Source of the DNA: Actinomycetes bacterium
GTDB lineage: Bacteria; Actinomycetota; Acidimicrobiia; Acidimicrobiales; Palsa-688
NCBI GenBank assembly: GCA_021850325.1
Contig: JAJZMF010000027.1
Coordinates: 1 to 64,000, forward strand
Direction of reading: 5' to 3'
Length of the DNA stretch: 64,000 nt
Positions within the stretch are counted from its first letter, which is position 1. Each line of letters starts with the position of its first letter. Under the pieces are notes generated by a model, which did no database searches, was not told the DNA's origin, and was given only the letters and a program-made list of their open reading frames with translations. Shown piece by piece: positions 8,668 to 18,091 of this stretch. The position numbers were made by a program, and so were the translations under genes.

Positions 8668-9351
8668 TCAGTACGAGGTCGCGGGCAGCTCACCCCCTCG
8701 GACGATCTTCAGACCTGCTGACGTCCCGAGCAGCGCCGCGCCGGCAGCGAGCAGGGCCCTGGCCTGGGCCTCCGAGGTGATCCCGCCCGACGCCTTCACG
8801 GCGACAGATGGCGGGACATGGGCCCGGAGCCAGCCCACGTCTTCGGGCGTGGCCACACCTACAGCCCCCGACGACGCGTTCTTCACGAACTTCGCCCCGG
8901 CTTGGACGGCTGCGTCGGTCGCGAGCGTGCGTTCTGCGGGCGTGAGGAGGGGCAGTTCCAACATCACCTTGACCGGTACCCCCCCTGCTGCCGCTATCAC
9001 CTGGCCGAGGTCGTCGGTGAAGCGCTGAGCTTCGCCCGAGCGCAACCAGCCGATCTGGACACCCAGGTCGACCTCCTGGGCGCCCGCATCGACGACGGAG
9101 CGCATCTCGGCAACGCGGCCCGTTGTGGTCATGCAGCCGTAGGGGAAGTCGACTGCCGTTGCAACCTTGATGTCGGTCCCGGCAAGCAGTTTGCGCATCT
9201 CAGGCACCCAGGCGGCGCCCACCATCGCCGCGTCGAAGCCGAACTCCACGCACTCGGCTGCGTGCTTGTCGATCTGGGCCCGGTCTACGCCGGGGGCGAT
9301 CAATGTGTGCTGGATGAAGCGCGCCAAGTCCCTAGATCCCGAGTCGCTCAC
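8668..9351 (-). CDS. deoC: deoxyribose-phosphate aldolase
   Basis: 227-residue class I aldolase: 2-deoxyribose-5-phosphate to glyceraldehyde-3-phosphate and acetaldehyde. Catalytic residues are present: Asp in GAQEVDLGVQIGW, the Schiff-base Lys in KFVKNASSG (usually FVKTSTG) and the second Lys in VKASGGI. The phosphate-binding GTSAGLKIV closes the fold. I place the start at GTG 9351, preceded by GGAGGT 7 bases upstream and overlapping the end of the nucleoside hydrolase gene; a longer frame to 9378 lacks this signal. It is the last gene of the nucleoside operon. The N-A-S-S substitution beside the catalytic Lys marks a divergent branch. Confidence 0.88.
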   Translation of the reverse strand: MSDSGSRDLARFIQHTLIAPGVDRAQIDKHAAECVEFGFDAAMVGAAWVPEMRKLLAGTDIKVATAVDFPYGCMTTTGRVAEMRSVVDAGAQEVDLGVQIGWLRSGEAQRFTDDLGQVIAAAGGVPVKVMLELPLLTPAERTLATDAAVQAGAKFVKNASSGAVGVATPEDVGWLRAHVPPSVAVKASGGITSEAQARALLAAGAALLGTSAGLKIVRGGELPATSY

Positions 9352-10324
9352 GGCTCGCACCTCCTGTCCTCTCGTCACCTAGCAATCGCATTACGGTGCC
9401 CACGAAACCTTCGCGGTCGATCTCCTCAACCACCGAAGCGTTGGGCTCGCGGCCGAGCACCCCCCAGTCGAACACCGAGTAACCAAGGGTCATCTCGCCG
9501 CTCGTCTCGACATCGACGAAGTACCGGCTGGTGCGCCTCACCAGGCTCGGCTCGAGGAGGGTTAGCGCTGTCAGCAGGTCGGGATGGGTCGAACCCGGGA
9601 TGCCCGCAGTGCGGTCGAACTCGAGCGTCGGGGCATTTACGATCCCGAAGAAGTGGGACAGGCTCGTGCCCAGCTCAGCTATGCGCTCCAGTTCGGCGTC
9701 GCTGAAGACCGCCTGGCGGAGCGTGAGGCCCCAGTCGACGATCGTCAGGTTGAACCCTGCGTGCACCACCGCGCGTGCTGCCTCGGGGTCCGCGTAGAAG
9801 TTGTACTCGGCAGCCGGGGTGATGTTCCCCCTGAAGTTGTTGGAACCCCCCATCACATAGAGCTCACGCACCTTCTGGGGCAGTTCACGGTCGAGGATGA
9901 GCGCTGCGGCCACGTTTGTCAGCGGGCCGATGCAGACCAGGTCGAGCTCCTGGGCGTGCTCGTCGGCAAGGCGGAGAAGTGCCTGGACGGCGTGCTCGCG
10001 CTCGGGCCGCTGGCTGGGCTTCGGCCAACTGTGCCCGCCCTTGCCGTCGCCGTGCACGTTCTCGGCTGATGTCCAGCCGCGCATGAGGGACTCCCTGCAG
10101 CCAGGGTAGACGGGGACCTCCCCGCCTCTCCCGCTCTGCTCGATCGTGATGAGCGCGTTCTCCAGTTGCTGTTCGAAGTTCACGTTGCCGGCCACCACCG
10201 TCACGGCTTTGAGGTCAGCAGCAGGATGGAGCAGGCACGCGAGCATGGCGAAACAGTCGTCAGCTGCCGTGTCCGTGTCGAGCACCATGGGGTGCCTGGT
10301 GCCGCTCGGGACAGGGGCGCTCAC
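9332..10324 (-). CDS. inosine/uridine-preferring nucleoside hydrolase
   Basis: 330 residues of the IUNH family, which cleaves the N-glycosidic bond of ribonucleosides to base and free sugar. The calcium-binding cluster VLDTDTAADD (usually DTDPGxDD) keeps the first Asp and the Asp pair. GPLTNVAAAL, VMGGSNNFRGN and EYNFYADPEAA are the usual later motifs. The GTG start at 10324 overlaps the kinase stop (GTGA), so it is coupled to the kinase, and its 3' end overlaps deoC. No signal peptide, hence cytoplasmic. Together with the kinase and aldolase it would degrade nucleosides without a phosphorylase. Confidence 0.88.
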   Translation of the reverse strand: MSAPVPSGTRHPMVLDTDTAADDCFAMLACLLHPAADLKAVTVVAGNVNFEQQLENALITIEQSGRGGEVPVYPGCRESLMRGWTSAENVHGDGKGGHSWPKPSQRPEREHAVQALLRLADEHAQELDLVCIGPLTNVAAALILDRELPQKVRELYVMGGSNNFRGNITPAAEYNFYADPEAARAVVHAGFNLTIVDWGLTLRQAVFSDAELERIAELGTSLSHFFGIVNAPTLEFDRTAGIPGSTHPDLLTALTLLEPSLVRRTSRYFVDVETSGEMTLGYSVFDWGVLGREPNASVVEEIDREGFVGTVMRLLGDERTGGASRERLGI

Positions 10325-11256
10325 GACCGCACCTCCAGCGCGGCAGGCAGCTCCGGCTCCCGCAGCTGCCGGCGATTGGGCAGGGAGGGCAGGACCCCTG
10401 CGACCGAGACACAGTGCGCCGCGGCGACGCTGGCAAAGCGGGCGGCCTCGACAAGAGTGGCCCCCTCCCCTACGGCAACCCCCAGAGCCGCCGTAAAAGT
10501 GTCGCCGGCACCGGTCGAGTCCACGACCTCGCGCACCGGGCACGCCTCTACATGCGTGACGGCCCCGTCCGAGGCCACGAACGCCCCGTGGGGACCTGCC
10601 GTCACCACTACCGACCGCCCCGTGGCGGCAAGGCTCGAGGCCAGCTCGGCCGGTCCGGCCTCCTCCCCTCGGCCGAGGAGCGACCGGGCCTCGGTGACAT
10701 TGGGGGTGATGATGTCAGCGAGGGCCAGCAGCTCGGCGAGCTCCTCCGCGGTCGCATCAGGGACGGGTGCTGGGTTGAGGATGGAGCGGACGCCCTCGCT
10801 GGCCGCGAGCTCGAGGGCCCGTCGGGCCGCTGGGAGCGGGATCTCCAGTTGCACGAGCAGCACATCGCTGCCCGCCACGTCGCAAGGCTCGATGTGCTCG
10901 GGCGCGAGGCCGGCCAGCGCCCCCGGCGCGACAACGATCCGGTTGTCGCCTCCCTGCTCGACCAGGACCGCGCCGGTCATCGTCGGCTCCCCGCTCCTTA
11001 CCACAACGCGGGCCTCGACCCCCTCCTCCTGCCAGAGCTGGTTGGCTTTGTCGGCGAACGCGTCATCTCCGAGGGCGGTGCGCAAACGCACCTCGGCACC
11101 GAGACGGGCCGCGGCGACTGATTGGTTCGAGCCCTTGCCCCCGTGCTCAACGCGGTGGTAACGGCACAGGACCGTCTCACCCGCTGCCGGGAACCGTTGC
11201 AGCCCGAACGTGAGGCCCACCCCGTAGCTTCCCACCACGCTCACCTTGGGCGCCAT
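10321..11256 (-). CDS. PfkB-family sugar kinase, ribokinase-like
   Basis: 311 residues. EHGGKGSNQSVAAARLGA (about residue 38) and DSTGAGDTFTAAL (about 243, with the catalytic Asp) are the two PfkB signatures in ribokinase form. The N-terminal substrate loop reads GSYGVGL. E. coli ribokinase has GSINADH there, where Asn14 and Asp16 contact ribose hydroxyls, and both are Gly here. That suggests a sugar other than ribose; with deoC in the same operon, 2-deoxyribose is a reasonable candidate. It follows the permease genes by 68 bases and is coupled to the nucleoside hydrolase. Confidence 0.85.
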   Translation of the reverse strand: MAPKVSVVGSYGVGLTFGLQRFPAAGETVLCRYHRVEHGGKGSNQSVAAARLGAEVRLRTALGDDAFADKANQLWQEEGVEARVVVRSGEPTMTGAVLVEQGGDNRIVVAPGALAGLAPEHIEPCDVAGSDVLLVQLEIPLPAARRALELAASEGVRSILNPAPVPDATAEELAELLALADIITPNVTEARSLLGRGEEAGPAELASSLAATGRSVVVTAGPHGAFVASDGAVTHVEACPVREVVDSTGAGDTFTAALGVAVGEGATLVEAARFASVAAAHCVSVAGVLPSLPNRRQLREPELPAALEVRS

Positions 11257-11324
11257 GATGTCCTCTCGAGCCCGGGCCGGGGCCCGAGCCGAGGCAAACA
11301 GTCCGGTACCATGTCCAACTCCTT

Positions 11325-12245
11325 TCAGGTCCTTATGTAAGGGACGCCGTCCGCTTGTGGAGCGCGGACACGACCGACGAAGCCGGACACCGCCACTATG
11401 GTGACGAGGTACGGTACGGCGAGGAAGAGATCGTAGGGCACGGAAAGGCCCAGAGCCTGCAGGATGCTCTGCAGAGCTTCGAAGGCACCGAAGAGCAGAG
11501 AGGCGACAAGCACGCCCCTCGGCCGCCAGTTGCCGAAGATCACTGCGGCAAGAGCTATGTAGCCGACGCCGGCGGTCATGTCGGATGAGAAGTTATCCAC
11601 CTGGGTGAGGACGAAGGCCCCACCCAGCCCGCATGCGACGCCGCTTGCCGCTACCGCCAGGTAACGGATGCGGTACACGCTGAGGCCCGCGGCATCAGCA
11701 GCCTCGGGGCGCTCTCCTGCGGCCAGGACATGCAGTCCCGCCCTGGTCCGGAACAGCCAGAACCCCACCCCCGGTACAGCCAGCAACGCCAGGTACGTCA
11801 GGGGGGATTGCTCGAACAGCGACGGCCCCAGCACCGGGATACGGTCGAGCAGCGGGACGTTGAGCTGTCCGATGCCAGGCACGGGCGGGGTACCGGAGTA
11901 GCCGTAGATCGCCTGGTAGAGGAAGTCGGTCAGGCCGGAAGCGAGCAGGTTGACAGCCATGCCGGCGATCACCTGGTTGGCGCCGGCGTGCACGGCCAGC
12001 CAGGCGAGGATGAGTGCGCTGAGCACAGCCAGCACCACCGCCAGGGCGAGACCACCGACCACGCTGCCCGTCGCTCCGGCTCCGGCGAAGTAGCCGAACG
12101 CCCCGATGAGGAGCATCCCTTCGAGGGCGATGTTGAGCACACCGGAGCGCTCGGAGATCACGCCGCCCAGACCGCCGAACAGGATCGGCGTCGAGAGCTC
12201 GAGCGTGGCCGTGATGCCACTGGTCACGACAAGCTCGGCGCTCAT
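11325..12245 (-). CDS. nucleoside ABC transporter permease (YufQ/NupC type)
   Basis: 306-residue membrane protein of the BPD_transp_2 family with about eight to nine hydrophobic segments. GGLGGVISERSGVLNIALEGMLL near the N-terminus and GANQVIAGMAVNLLA are the conserved loops of the second permease in BMP-type nucleoside importers. The ATG at 12245 overlaps the stop of the partner permease (ATGA). It should form a heterodimer with that partner and be energised by the double ATPase at 13432-14919. Confidence 0.88.
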   Translation of the reverse strand: MSAELVVTSGITATLELSTPILFGGLGGVISERSGVLNIALEGMLLIGAFGYFAGAGATGSVVGGLALAVVLAVLSALILAWLAVHAGANQVIAGMAVNLLASGLTDFLYQAIYGYSGTPPVPGIGQLNVPLLDRIPVLGPSLFEQSPLTYLALLAVPGVGFWLFRTRAGLHVLAAGERPEAADAAGLSVYRIRYLAVAASGVACGLGGAFVLTQVDNFSSDMTAGVGYIALAAVIFGNWRPRGVLVASLLFGAFEALQSILQALGLSVPYDLFLAVPYLVTIVAVSGFVGRVRAPQADGVPYIRT

Positions 12246-13435
12246 CTCGCCTCCGCTCCTCGCGGTGCGGTGCGGCGGCGCGCCCTCAGGTAGCGGACCA
12301 GCACCGGCATGCCGACGACGGTCCCGATCATGATCGCCTCCAGCAGCACGACGAAGGGGCCGGAGACCCCGGCCGCGGACTGCATGTTGGTTGACCCTGC
12401 GGCAAGGGCACCGAGAAGGGTGCTGGCGAGGAGGATACCCCCGGGGCCGTTGTTGCCGAGCAGGGCAACAACGATTGCCGTGTACCCGACCTGGAGGGAC
12501 ATGTCCTGGGGCACCGAACCCAGAACGCCGGCCACTTCGAGCATCCCGCCGAGCCCGGCCAGGGCCCCGCTGAGCGCCAGCACGGACACCCCCACCCGCC
12601 GGACAGAGAAGCCGGCGGCGGTAGCGGCGTCGGGGTTGAGGCCCACCATGCGAAGCCGGAAGCCGTAGCCCGTCCTGAAGAGCAACAGCCAGACGAGCGG
12701 CACGAGCACGAGGGCGACGATGATCGCTGCCGTGAGCTGAGTGTTGCCAACCAGTGTTGGGAACATTGCCTGACCGCTGAGCTGAGGCGTCTGGTTGATC
12801 GCCCCCGGCGCCTTGGCGGGCCCGGTGACCGCGTAGTCGATCAGGTTGGTGGCCACGTACGTGAGCATCAGAGTGGTGATCACCTCGTTCGCGCCCGTGT
12901 AAGCCTTGAGCACTCCGGCCACGCTGGCCCAGACGGCACCGGCAGCGAGCGCTGCCGCCGCCATCGCGACGAGCTCGAGCCCCGGCCCCAGGCGGGTGTA
13001 GCCACCGACCACCGCCGCCGCGAGGGCACCTACGCCGAGCTGCCCGCCGGCACCGATGTTGAACACCCCGGCACGGAAGGAGATGCCCACGGCCAGCGAA
13101 GCGACCAGTAGCGGCGCAGCCTGCACAGCAGTGCTGGCCAGGCTCTGGGCGCTCCCGAGGGACCCGCTGACGAGGGCGGCGTAGGCCGACTGCGGGTTGA
13201 TCCCGTTGGCGGCCAGCGCCACTGCGCCGAGGGCGAAGGCGACGAGGACGGCGAGGACGCTCTCACCTAGCTGCTGGCTGCTCGGAGCGACCAGGACCGC
13301 GCGGGCGCGGTGCGAGAACTGACCGAGCACCGTGACGTCAGCACCCCTGCCGGCCGGGGGCGTGAGCTTGCCGGGCCCCGGCTCGAGGCCGTCGCCGCTC
13401 GGCTCGACAAGCCCCAGGTCCTGCCCACTGCTCAT
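12242..13435 (-). CDS. nucleoside ABC transporter permease (YufP/NupB type)
   Basis: 397 residues, longer than its partner through an N-terminal cytosolic extension of about 50 residues. The core has the FRAGVFNIGAGGQLGVGAL loop and TGANEVITTLMLTYVATNLIDY, typical of the first permease in BMP-type importers. The ATG at 13435 overlaps the ATPase stop (ATGA), and its own stop overlaps the next permease start, so the three transporter genes are translationally coupled. Confidence 0.88.
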   Translation of the reverse strand: MSSGQDLGLVEPSGDGLEPGPGKLTPPAGRGADVTVLGQFSHRARAVLVAPSSQQLGESVLAVLVAFALGAVALAANGINPQSAYAALVSGSLGSAQSLASTAVQAAPLLVASLAVGISFRAGVFNIGAGGQLGVGALAAAVVGGYTRLGPGLELVAMAAAALAAGAVWASVAGVLKAYTGANEVITTLMLTYVATNLIDYAVTGPAKAPGAINQTPQLSGQAMFPTLVGNTQLTAAIIVALVLVPLVWLLLFRTGYGFRLRMVGLNPDAATAAGFSVRRVGVSVLALSGALAGLGGMLEVAGVLGSVPQDMSLQVGYTAIVVALLGNNGPGGILLASTLLGALAAGSTNMQSAAGVSGPFVVLLEAIMIGTVVGMPVLVRYLRARRRTAPRGAEAR

Positions 13436-14919
13436 GCCGCAACCCCTGCCATCAGCCGCCCGATCTGTTCGCGGTCGTCCGGGCCTACCGGCTGGCTGAC
13501 CCGGCCCTCGTAGAGGACATAGACCCGGTCAGCGAGCTGGCAGATCTCGTCGAGGTCGGCCGAGATAAGGAGCACCGCACCTCCGCGCTCTCGCAGTTCG
13601 ATGAGCGCCTTGTGCACGCTTGCCGTAGCCCCCACGTCGAGGCCACGAGTCGGCTGCGCGGCGACGACGACCCGGGGACCGGCGCCCAGCTCGCGAGCCA
13701 CGATGACCTTCTGCTGGTTGCCACCCGAGAGCTCTGCCAGCTTCTGGTCGATGCTGCCGCAACGGATGTCGTAGTTCTTCACGAGCTGCTCGGCCCGCCT
13801 CCGGGCTGCTCGCACGTCGAGCAGGCCATGCCGGGCGAACCCCAGCTCCGCCAGGTCGAACAGCACGAGGTTCTCCCACACGCTCGCCTGCGCGACCATG
13901 CCGTCGTGGTGGCGCTCGCTCGGGATACGCACCAGCCCACGCCGGCGGATCGCTGCCGGCGAAGCCCGCTCGAGCCGCTCGCCCGCAAGCGTGAAGGTGC
14001 CCCCTTCCAGCGACCGGGTACCGACAAGTGCCTCCTCCAACGCGACCTGGCCGTTCCCGTCGACACCGGCGATCCCGACGATCTCACCGCTGAGCACGGA
14101 GAGGCTCACGTCCCTCAGGCCCGGTTCACCGCGTGAACGCGCGCCTCCAAGGGAGAGCACCGGCTCGCTGCTCGCAGGCCGCCGGCTCGGGCTCGGGGCC
14201 TCGACTGGTTCGCCGACCATCAGGGCGGCAAGCTCACCGAGCGGCGCCGACGGGGGGCGCTCTGCAACCAGACGGCCGTTCCTCAATATCAGTACACGGT
14301 CGGCGACTTCGCTCACCTCGTGCAGCTTGTGGCTGATGAAGACGACCGACTTGCCACCCGCCGCCATCTCCCGGACGACCCGGAACAGGCCCTCCGTCTC
14401 GGCCGGAGTGAGCACAGCCGTTGGTTCGTCGAGGATCAGGACCTCGACGCCTCGGTAGAGCGCACGCACGATCTCGACGCGTTGCTGCTCGCCGACGGCG
14501 AGGTCCTCGACACGCCGGTCTCCGGCGACGGCGAGCCCGACCTCTGCCGCGAAGGCCTCGACGCGTCGTGCCATGGCGCGGCGGTCGAGGACCGCTCCAC
14601 CCTCTTCGAAACCGAGGACCACGTTCTCGGCAACACTAAGGCGCGGTATGAGCATGAAGTGCTGGTGGACCATGCCGATACCACGCCTGATGGCGTCCCT
14701 GGGGCTGCCGAGCACGACACGCTCCCCGTCTTTGACGATGCTCCCTCCGTCGGGGCGGGTAACACCCGACGCAATTCTCATCAGAGTCGTCTTGCCGGCA
14801 CCGTTCTCGCCGAGGAGCGCCACGACCTCACCGGCGCGGACCGTCAGGCTGACATCCGCGCAGGCGTGGGTGTTCGGCGGGAAGAACTTGTCGATGTGGA
14901 TGAGTTGCAGCTCTTGCAC
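13432..14919 (-). CDS. nucleoside ABC importer ATPase, two nucleotide-binding domains
   Basis: 495 residues with two ATPase domains, as in RbsA/YufO. Domain 1 has GENGAGKTTLM, LAVGEQQRVEIVRAL and VLILDEPTAVLTPAE. Domain 2 has the usual degenerate P-loop of this family (GVDGNGQVALEEAL), LSGGNQQKVIVAREL and a Walker B-like VVVAAQPTRGLDVG in which the acidic residue after the hydrophobic strand is replaced, as is common in these proteins. The GTG at 14919 has AAGGAG about 8 bases upstream. It powers the two permeases encoded directly downstream. Confidence 0.9.
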   Translation of the reverse strand: MQELQLIHIDKFFPPNTHACADVSLTVRAGEVVALLGENGAGKTTLMRIASGVTRPDGGSIVKDGERVVLGSPRDAIRRGIGMVHQHFMLIPRLSVAENVVLGFEEGGAVLDRRAMARRVEAFAAEVGLAVAGDRRVEDLAVGEQQRVEIVRALYRGVEVLILDEPTAVLTPAETEGLFRVVREMAAGGKSVVFISHKLHEVSEVADRVLILRNGRLVAERPPSAPLGELAALMVGEPVEAPSPSRRPASSEPVLSLGGARSRGEPGLRDVSLSVLSGEIVGIAGVDGNGQVALEEALVGTRSLEGGTFTLAGERLERASPAAIRRRGLVRIPSERHHDGMVAQASVWENLVLFDLAELGFARHGLLDVRAARRRAEQLVKNYDIRCGSIDQKLAELSGGNQQKVIVARELGAGPRVVVAAQPTRGLDVGATASVHKALIELRERGGAVLLISADLDEICQLADRVYVLYEGRVSQPVGPDDREQIGRLMAGVAA

Positions 14920-14944
14920 CGCTCTTCTCCTTGGTCATGCCGGT

Positions 14945-14980
14945 GCCCCCGGCTGGGCGAGCTCCCGCCCGGCCGGGGGC
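14945..14980 (-). terminator. strong stem-loop between binding-protein and ATPase genes
   Basis: GCCCCCGGC (14945-14953) pairs with GCCGGGGGC (14972-14980), and after one mismatch GGGCG pairs with CGCCC around a 6-base loop. There is no T tract. Its position just after the binding-protein gene in an importer operon suggests an RNA-stabilising or partly terminating element that lets the binding protein be made in excess of the membrane subunits. Confidence 0.55.
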
Positions 14981-15021
14981 AGCACAACGGCCATCGAGGG
15001 CAGACCGTCCCTTGTGCGGGC

Positions 15022-16098
15022 TCAGCGACCGTTCGGGTACTTGGGCTTGACGGGTACGACGATCTTGCCTGTCGAGATCGCCTTCATCGCAGCTGCGAGC
15101 TTCTTCTTCACCTGTGCCGGCACGGCGCTCGCCAGCCCGTGGAAGGGAGCGAGGCCCACACCGTGGTTTGCAAGGTCGTAGGTGTGGGTCCCCGACTTCC
15201 AGCTCCCGTGGACGTACTGGCTTATATTGTCCTCGGCCACGGTGCTCAGCTCTTTGATCACGCTCGTGACCACGGTCTTCGGTGCAAGGTAGTTCTGGTC
15301 TGCATCGACACCGATGGCCCACACGTGGGCAGCCTGGGCTGCATCGATCCCACCTATGCCCGACGCACCGGCAGCGGTGTACACGACATCGGCCCCTGCA
15401 GCGATCTCAGCCTGGCCGGCGGCCTTACCGGCCTGCTCGTTGGTGAACGACCCCGTCCACTCGACCTTGATATGCGTGCCGGGGTACTCGGCGAGGGCAC
15501 CGGCCTCATAGCCGGCAAGGAAGGCCTGCAATGTGGACTCGTCGACCCCTCCCACAAAGCCGATGGTGTGCGTCTTGCTGATACCGGCAGCGACGATACC
15601 GCCCAGGTAGGAGCTCTCCTGCGCGTCGAAGACATCGCCAGCGACGTTCTTGAGCGGCGGCGAGTAGGAGTAGTCGAGAATGACGAAGTCGACATGGGGG
15701 AACCGCTTGGACACCGCCTGCAGCGCATCGCCCATGGAGAACCCGGAAAGTATCACGAGGCCGCTCTGCTGGGCGGCAGTGGTGATGTTCTGGACGTACT
15801 GCGACGGGTCCTGCGTCTGGATCACATGATAAGGGATGTGGTTGGCGATTGCCCCGGCCTTTACCCCCAGATATGTGTACTGGTTGTAACCATGGTCGTT
15901 CAGACCGCCGACATCGGACACATAGGTGACCGACTTGGTCGTGCCGTGCACCACCTCGGCTCGGCCCGCGTTCCGCGGGGACGCGCCCGATGCCGGCGCC
16001 GAGAGCGCCAGGCTCACGACGCCGGCGCTCAGCACCGCGGCGCTCGCCGCACGCACCCGCCGACCGTTCGGCTTCCCGGACATCTTTGACAATTGCAT
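15022..16098 (-). CDS. BMP-family nucleoside-binding protein
   Basis: 358-residue solute-binding protein of the BMP/PnrA family. A Sec-type signal (Arg-rich start, hydrophobic AASAAVLSAGVVSLALSAPASGA) precedes a mature domain with SDVGGLNDHGYNQYTYLGV near the N-terminus, GFVGGVDESTLQAFLAGYEAGA in the middle and AIGVDADQNYLAPKTVVTSVIKEL towards the end, all standard BMP motifs. BMP proteins in this context bind purine nucleosides. There is no lipobox Cys, unlike most Gram-positive members. The ATG at 16098 has GGGAAAGG upstream; a TTTAGACAT motif directly abuts the start. Confidence 0.88.
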   Translation of the reverse strand: MQLSKMSGKPNGRRVRAASAAVLSAGVVSLALSAPASGASPRNAGRAEVVHGTTKSVTYVSDVGGLNDHGYNQYTYLGVKAGAIANHIPYHVIQTQDPSQYVQNITTAAQQSGLVILSGFSMGDALQAVSKRFPHVDFVILDYSYSPPLKNVAGDVFDAQESSYLGGIVAAGISKTHTIGFVGGVDESTLQAFLAGYEAGALAEYPGTHIKVEWTGSFTNEQAGKAAGQAEIAAGADVVYTAAGASGIGGIDAAQAAHVWAIGVDADQNYLAPKTVVTSVIKELSTVAEDNISQYVHGSWKSGTHTYDLANHGVGLAPFHGLASAVPAQVKKKLAAAMKAISTGKIVVPVKPKYPNGR

Positions 16099-16104
16099 GT
16101 CTAA
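16096..16104 (-). promoter_or_regulatory. candidate GntR-type operator half at the bmp start
   Basis: On the minus strand TTTAGACAT runs into the ATG of the binding-protein gene. The same word occurs upstream of the gntR gene at 16912-16919, and the flank forms GTTTAGAC, close to the GT-N-TA-N-AC core described for HutC-subfamily regulators. Binding here would block translation initiation or early elongation of the operon message's template. Confidence 0.4.
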
Positions 16105-16174
16105 ACACCTTTCCCTTGGGGTTTGTGCTTCGGTCTTTCCTTGGTGCCCTGGACCTTCTCTGCCCGCTCCGGCA

Positions 16175-16909
16175 TCAACGGCGGAGGACCGTACTGAGCC
16201 GGAGGCGGTCACCTCGCGCCCAGCTGTCGGAGCACTCGACGGGCTTCGAGCTGGAGTCGTACGAGACCTGCTCGATGTGCAGCAGCGGTACGGTAGGCGG
16301 CGCCGCGATCTCGGCTGCCACCGTGGCATCCGCAATTGCGGCAAAAGTACGGCGGCCCCAGCTGATCCCGACACCGAAGTCGTCGAGCGAGCCGAAGAGG
16401 GTCTTCGTCCTGAAGTCCACGTCGAGCAGGCCTGGACAAGTGGCGAGCGCGACCCGGTTCTCGACGAGCACGTGCGGTTCGCCGTCCACCACAAAACGAC
16501 GCTTGAGCCTGAACACCTCGCGCCGGCGCCCCATTCGCAACAAGCGGCGCAACCCGGGGCTGGCGGGAACGACGTCCTGTTCGACCACCTCGACGTGGTA
16601 CGGCTGTTTGAGCTCCATGAGGACCTCGGAGATCGTTACCAACCGGGCCAGCGAGAGCTCCTCCTCACCGCTCGACACGAACGTCCCGCGCCCGTGCAGG
16701 CGCGTGAGGAGGCCCTCGTCCACGAGACGCTGGACGGCGGCACGCAATGTGCCGCGACTGACCCCAAGCTCAGTGGCAAGCTCTGGTTCCGAGCTGAGCC
16801 GCGTGCCCGCCCTCAGGTGCCCGCCGACGATCTGCTCGCGCAGTACCTCGGCTACCTGGTCGGACAGCAGACGCGGCCGGTCGCGACTGATTGTGGGAGG
16901 AGTAGACAT
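16175..16909 (-). CDS. GntR-family regulator, HutC subfamily
   Basis: 244 residues. An N-terminal winged helix-turn-helix (SDQVAEVLREQIVGGHLRAGTRL, SEPELATELGVSRGTLRAAVQRL, GLLTRLHGRGTFV; residues 15-78) is followed by a UTRA ligand-binding domain with RRRREVFRLKRRFVVDGEP-like strands. It precedes the nucleoside operon on the same strand with 76 bases between, and three spaced TAGAC repeats overlap its own start, suggesting autoregulation and control of the operon. The effector is probably a nucleoside or sugar phosphate, by analogy only. Confidence 0.87.
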   Translation of the reverse strand: MSTPPTISRDRPRLLSDQVAEVLREQIVGGHLRAGTRLSSEPELATELGVSRGTLRAAVQRLVDEGLLTRLHGRGTFVSSGEEELSLARLVTISEVLMELKQPYHVEVVEQDVVPASPGLRRLLRMGRRREVFRLKRRFVVDGEPHVLVENRVALATCPGLLDVDFRTKTLFGSLDDFGVGISWGRRTFAAIADATVAAEIAAPPTVPLLHIEQVSYDSSSKPVECSDSWARGDRLRLSTVLRR

Positions 16910-16930
16910 CTTTAGACATCCATAGACGTA
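16903..16930. promoter_or_regulatory. triple TAGAC direct repeat at the gntR start
   Basis: TAGACATC, TTTAGACATC and CATAGACGTA follow one another at 10-base spacing (TAGAC at 16903, 16913 and 16923), so the copies lie on one face of the helix. The first copy includes the start codon of the regulator gene. The same word recurs at the binding-protein start (16096-16104). It is probably the operator of this regulator. Confidence 0.5.
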
Positions 16931-18062
<1,132 letters not shown>

Positions 18063-18091
18063 TTGACACCTAGTGCGTAAACTGGTTTACT
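18063..18091 (+). promoter_or_regulatory. promoter of the oligosaccharide uptake operon
   Basis: TTGACA at 18063-18068 and TTTACT at 18086-18091 are separated by exactly 17 bases, a good vegetative promoter. The LacI-type operator GTAAACTGGTTTAC (18077-18090) overlaps the spacer and the -10 box. The lacI promoter at 28020-27992 has the identical arrangement. Confidence 0.72.
18077..18090. promoter_or_regulatory. LacI-family operator O1
   Basis: GTAAACTGGTTTAC is an inverted repeat with GTAAAC/GTTTAC arms and a TG centre. The identical sequence (reverse orientation) lies in the promoter of the lacI-family gene at 27993-28006. It overlaps the -10 box, so bound repressor would occlude polymerase. 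Confidence 0.7.

Noticed and set aside
11262-11300. Hairpin between the permease and sugar kinase genes
   Set aside because: The stem contains a mismatch and no T tract follows; the operon clearly continues, so I do not call it a terminator.
14320-16089. 589-codon open frame on the plus strand opposite the BMP and ATPase genes
   Set aside because: It mirrors two well-supported genes on the other strand, has no recognisable domain and arises from GC-rich codon bias.
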